Source of the DNA: Actinomycetes bacterium
GTDB lineage: Bacteria; Actinomycetota; Actinomycetes; Mycobacteriales; Micromonosporaceae
Direction: 5' to 3'
Length of the DNA: 6,907 nucleotides
Assembly: GCA_023437285.1 (NCBI GenBank)
Contig: JAEZGP010000607.1
Coordinates: 1-6,907 of the forward strand
The position numbers and the translations under genes were made by a program. This document shows, one piece after another, positions 5,052-6,907 of the stretch. The stretch's first letter is position 1; each line of letters opens with the position of its first letter. The notes beneath the pieces were generated by a model that had not been told where the DNA came from, did not search any database, and saw only the letters and a list, made by a program, of their open reading frames with translations.

Positions 5052-6907
5052 GCGCGGTCATTGTCGAGACGCCGCGGCCGGCGCGTCCGGTGGAGGTCGA
5101 GACCGCCGTCCTCGACATCGTCGAGAACGCGTTGCGTAACGCCCGCTTCGAGATGGACGCCGTCGTCATGCGCACCGCGATGTCGCCCGGCATCCGCGAG
5201 CAGCACGACGCGTTCCCGCTGATCGCCGACCGGCGCGGCCGGATGGTCGCCGGCCAGTTCGGCTCGTTCATCGACGGGTTCCTCACCGGCTACGACGGTA
5301 CGGTCGAGGAAGGCGACGTCTTCTTCACCTCCGACCCGTACGCCTGCGAGGGCGCGATCAGCCACGCCAACGACTGGCTGGTCCTGCTGCCGATCTACTA
5401 CAACAAGGCGCTGGTCGGCTGGGCGGCGATGTTCGGGCACATGAGCGACGTCGGCGGGAAGGTCCCCGGCAGCCTGCCCACCGACGCGGTGTCCATCCAC
5501 GAAGAGGGCGTCATCGTCCCGCCGGTCAAGCTGATCCGGGGCGGCACGCTCGACCAGCAGCTCCTCGACACCATCCTCAACCAGGTGCGGCTGCCGAGCT
5601 GGAACCGCGCCGACCTGAACGCGGTCCTGGCGTCCTGTCGTACGGCCGAGACCCGGGTGCGGGAACTGTGCGAACGCTTCGGCGTCGACACGTACCTGTC
5701 CACGCTGGACCTGCTGCTGGAGCGCAACCGCCAGGCGATGGCCAAGCTCTTCCGGCGGGTCGTCCCCGAGCAGCCGGTCACCTTCGAGGACTTCGTCGAC
5801 GACGACGGCCGCGGCGGGGGACCGTTCCGGATCAAGTGCACCCTGTGGCGCGAGGGCGACCGGGTCGTCCTCGACTTCGCCGGCACCAGCGACCAGGCCG
5901 AGGGGTCGATCAACTTCCTGCTCAACGAGAACGTCCTGCGGATGTTCTTTGGCGTGTACACCATCATGGCGGTCGACCCGCTGATCCTGTTCAACGACGG
6001 GTTCTATCCGCTCGTCGACATCCGCATCCCCGAGGGCAGCCTGCTCAAGCCCCGGCGGCCGGCGGCCGTCTCGTGCCGCACGCACGCCCTGGGCCGGCTC
6101 TTCGACGTCCTGGCCGGCCTGCTCGGGCAGTGCCAGCCGGACTTCCTGTGCGCCGCGGGGTTCTCCTCGAGCCCGCACCTGATGTACTCCGGCGTGGACC
6201 GGACGGGCAGCTGGTTCCAGCTCTACCAGATCGGCTTCGGCGGCGTGCCCGCCCGGCCCGTCGGCGACGGCTTCGACGGTCACTCCATGTGGCCGTCGTT
6301 CACCAACGTGCCCAACGAATACCTGGAGGCCTACTACCCGCTGCGCATCGAGGCGTACGAGTCGGTTCCCGACTCGGGCGGTGCGGGCCTTAACCGGGGC
6401 GGCAACGGCATCCGGGTGGCATACCGGTTCCTGGAGCCGGGCCAGGTGTCCATCCACGACGACCGGTGGTTCACCAAGCCCTGGGGCGTCCTCGGCGGCG
6501 AGCCGGGCCAGCGCGGCACGAAGGTGCTCGAGCGCGTCGACGGCTCCCGGCAGGTGGTGCCGGCCAAGTGCGACCACCTGGCGGTCGAGGCCGGCGATGT
6601 CCTGCAGTTCATCACCTGGGGCGGCGGTGGCTGGGGCGATCCGCTCGAACGCGACCCGCAGCAGGTGCGCCACGACGTCGAGCTGGGTCTCGTCACGGTC
6701 GAGGGCGCCCGCCGGTACGGGGTGGTCCTGGACGGCGGGGAGGTCAACCACGACCGTACCCGCGCGTTGCGCGCGCAACTGGCCGCCGGCCGGGCGGACC
6801 TGCCCCGGTTCAACCGCGGCGGCACGCTCGACGAACTGCGCGAGCGCTGCCTGTCCGAGACCGGACTGGCCCCGCCCCGCGACCCGGCGCGCCGCGACGT
6901 ACGGCCC
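5048..6907 (+). CDS. hyuB: Hydantoinase/oxoprolinase subunit B (HyuB), 3' end beyond window
   Basis: Partner subunit of HyuA in the ATP-dependent hydantoinase/oxoprolinase complex. The frame opens at the ATG overlapping the hyuA stop and stays open for 620 codons to the last base, so the stop lies beyond the window. Family landmarks are SDPY (95-98) with His106 and Asp109, GHMSDVGG (130-137), HEEGVIVPPVKL (151-162), DFAGTSD, DSGGAGLNRGG (442-452) and a terminal GGGGWGDP (about 524-531). HyuB proteins often end around 520-600 residues, and the tail here (RFNRGGTLDELRERCLSETG) looks like the end region of longer members, so little is probably missing. The region around residues 40-60 (MRTAMSPGIREQHDAF) diverges from the better-known SPNIKERRD type, and DSGGAGLNRGG replaces the more usual DSGG-G-(K/R)-Y/FRGG. 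No clear Shine-Dalgarno is seen, consistent with coupling to hyuA. Role assigned with confidence; substrate unknown. Confidence 0.93.
   Translation, partial: MSAVIVETPRPARPVEVETAVLDIVENALRNARFEMDAVVMRTAMSPGIREQHDAFPLIADRRGRMVAGQFGSFIDGFLTGYDGTVEEGDVFFTSDPYACEGAISHANDWLVLLPIYYNKALVGWAAMFGHMSDVGGKVPGSLPTDAVSIHEEGVIVPPVKLIRGGTLDQQLLDTILNQVRLPSWNRADLNAVLASCRTAETRVRELCERFGVDTYLSTLDLLLERNRQAMAKLFRRVVPEQPVTFEDFVDDDGRGGGPFRIKCTLWREGDRVVLDFAGTSDQAEGSINFLLNENVLRMFFGVYTIMAVDPLILFNDGFYPLVDIRIPEGSLLKPRRPAAVSCRTHALGRLFDVLAGLLGQCQPDFLCAAGFSSSPHLMYSGVDRTGSWFQLYQIGFGGVPARPVGDGFDGHSMWPSFTNVPNEYLEAYYPLRIEAYESVPDSGGAGLNRGGNGIRVAYRFLEPGQVSIHDDRWFTKPWGVLGGEPGQRGTKVLERVDGSRQVVPAKCDHLAVEAGDVLQFITWGGGGWGDPLERDPQQVRHDVELGLVTVEGARRYGVVLDGGEVNHDRTRALRAQLAAGRADLPRFNRGGTLDELRERCLSETGLAPPRDPARRDVRP

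Overview
The window is about 6.9 kb of very GC-rich DNA with strong third-position G/C bias. It has an actinobacterial-style lipoprotein signal, a terminator-like hairpin with no T-run and tightly packed same-strand genes. I infer a high-GC actinomycete (Micromonospora/Streptomyces-like), but the genus cannot be fixed from the sequence.

All four genes lie on the plus strand. Positions 1-1121 hold the C-terminal four fifths of a dihydropyrimidinase/D-hydantoinase, whose N-terminus lies before the window. Positions 1122-1255 form a relatively AT-rich regulatory gap with a TTGACA promoter element, two near-identical copies of a TTGCATACA operator-like motif and a good ribosome binding site. Positions 1256-2872 encode a family 5 (peptide/nickel type) ABC transporter substrate-binding lipoprotein. 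Positions 2873-2990 hold a perfect 17-bp hairpin directly after the stop codon, then a 15-bp palindrome and the hyuA start. Positions 2991-5051 are hyuA and 5048-6907 (running off the end) are hyuB. These two overlap by 4 bp (ATGA) and encode the two subunits of an ATP-dependent hydantoinase/oxoprolinase-type enzyme.

Together this looks like a catabolic locus for a cyclic amide or ureide such as a hydantoin, dihydropyrimidine or lactam. The lipoprotein would capture a substrate outside the cell. The metal-dependent amidohydrolase and the ATP-dependent HyuAB enzyme would open rings inside it. No ABC permease or ATPase, carbamoylase, racemase or regulator gene lies in the window, so the pathway is only partly visible and the true substrate is not determined. 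I see no RNA gene, mobile element, CRISPR array or clearly unprecedented system. The most interesting signals are regulatory: the paired operator-like motifs and the hairpin that separates the binding-protein gene from hyuAB.
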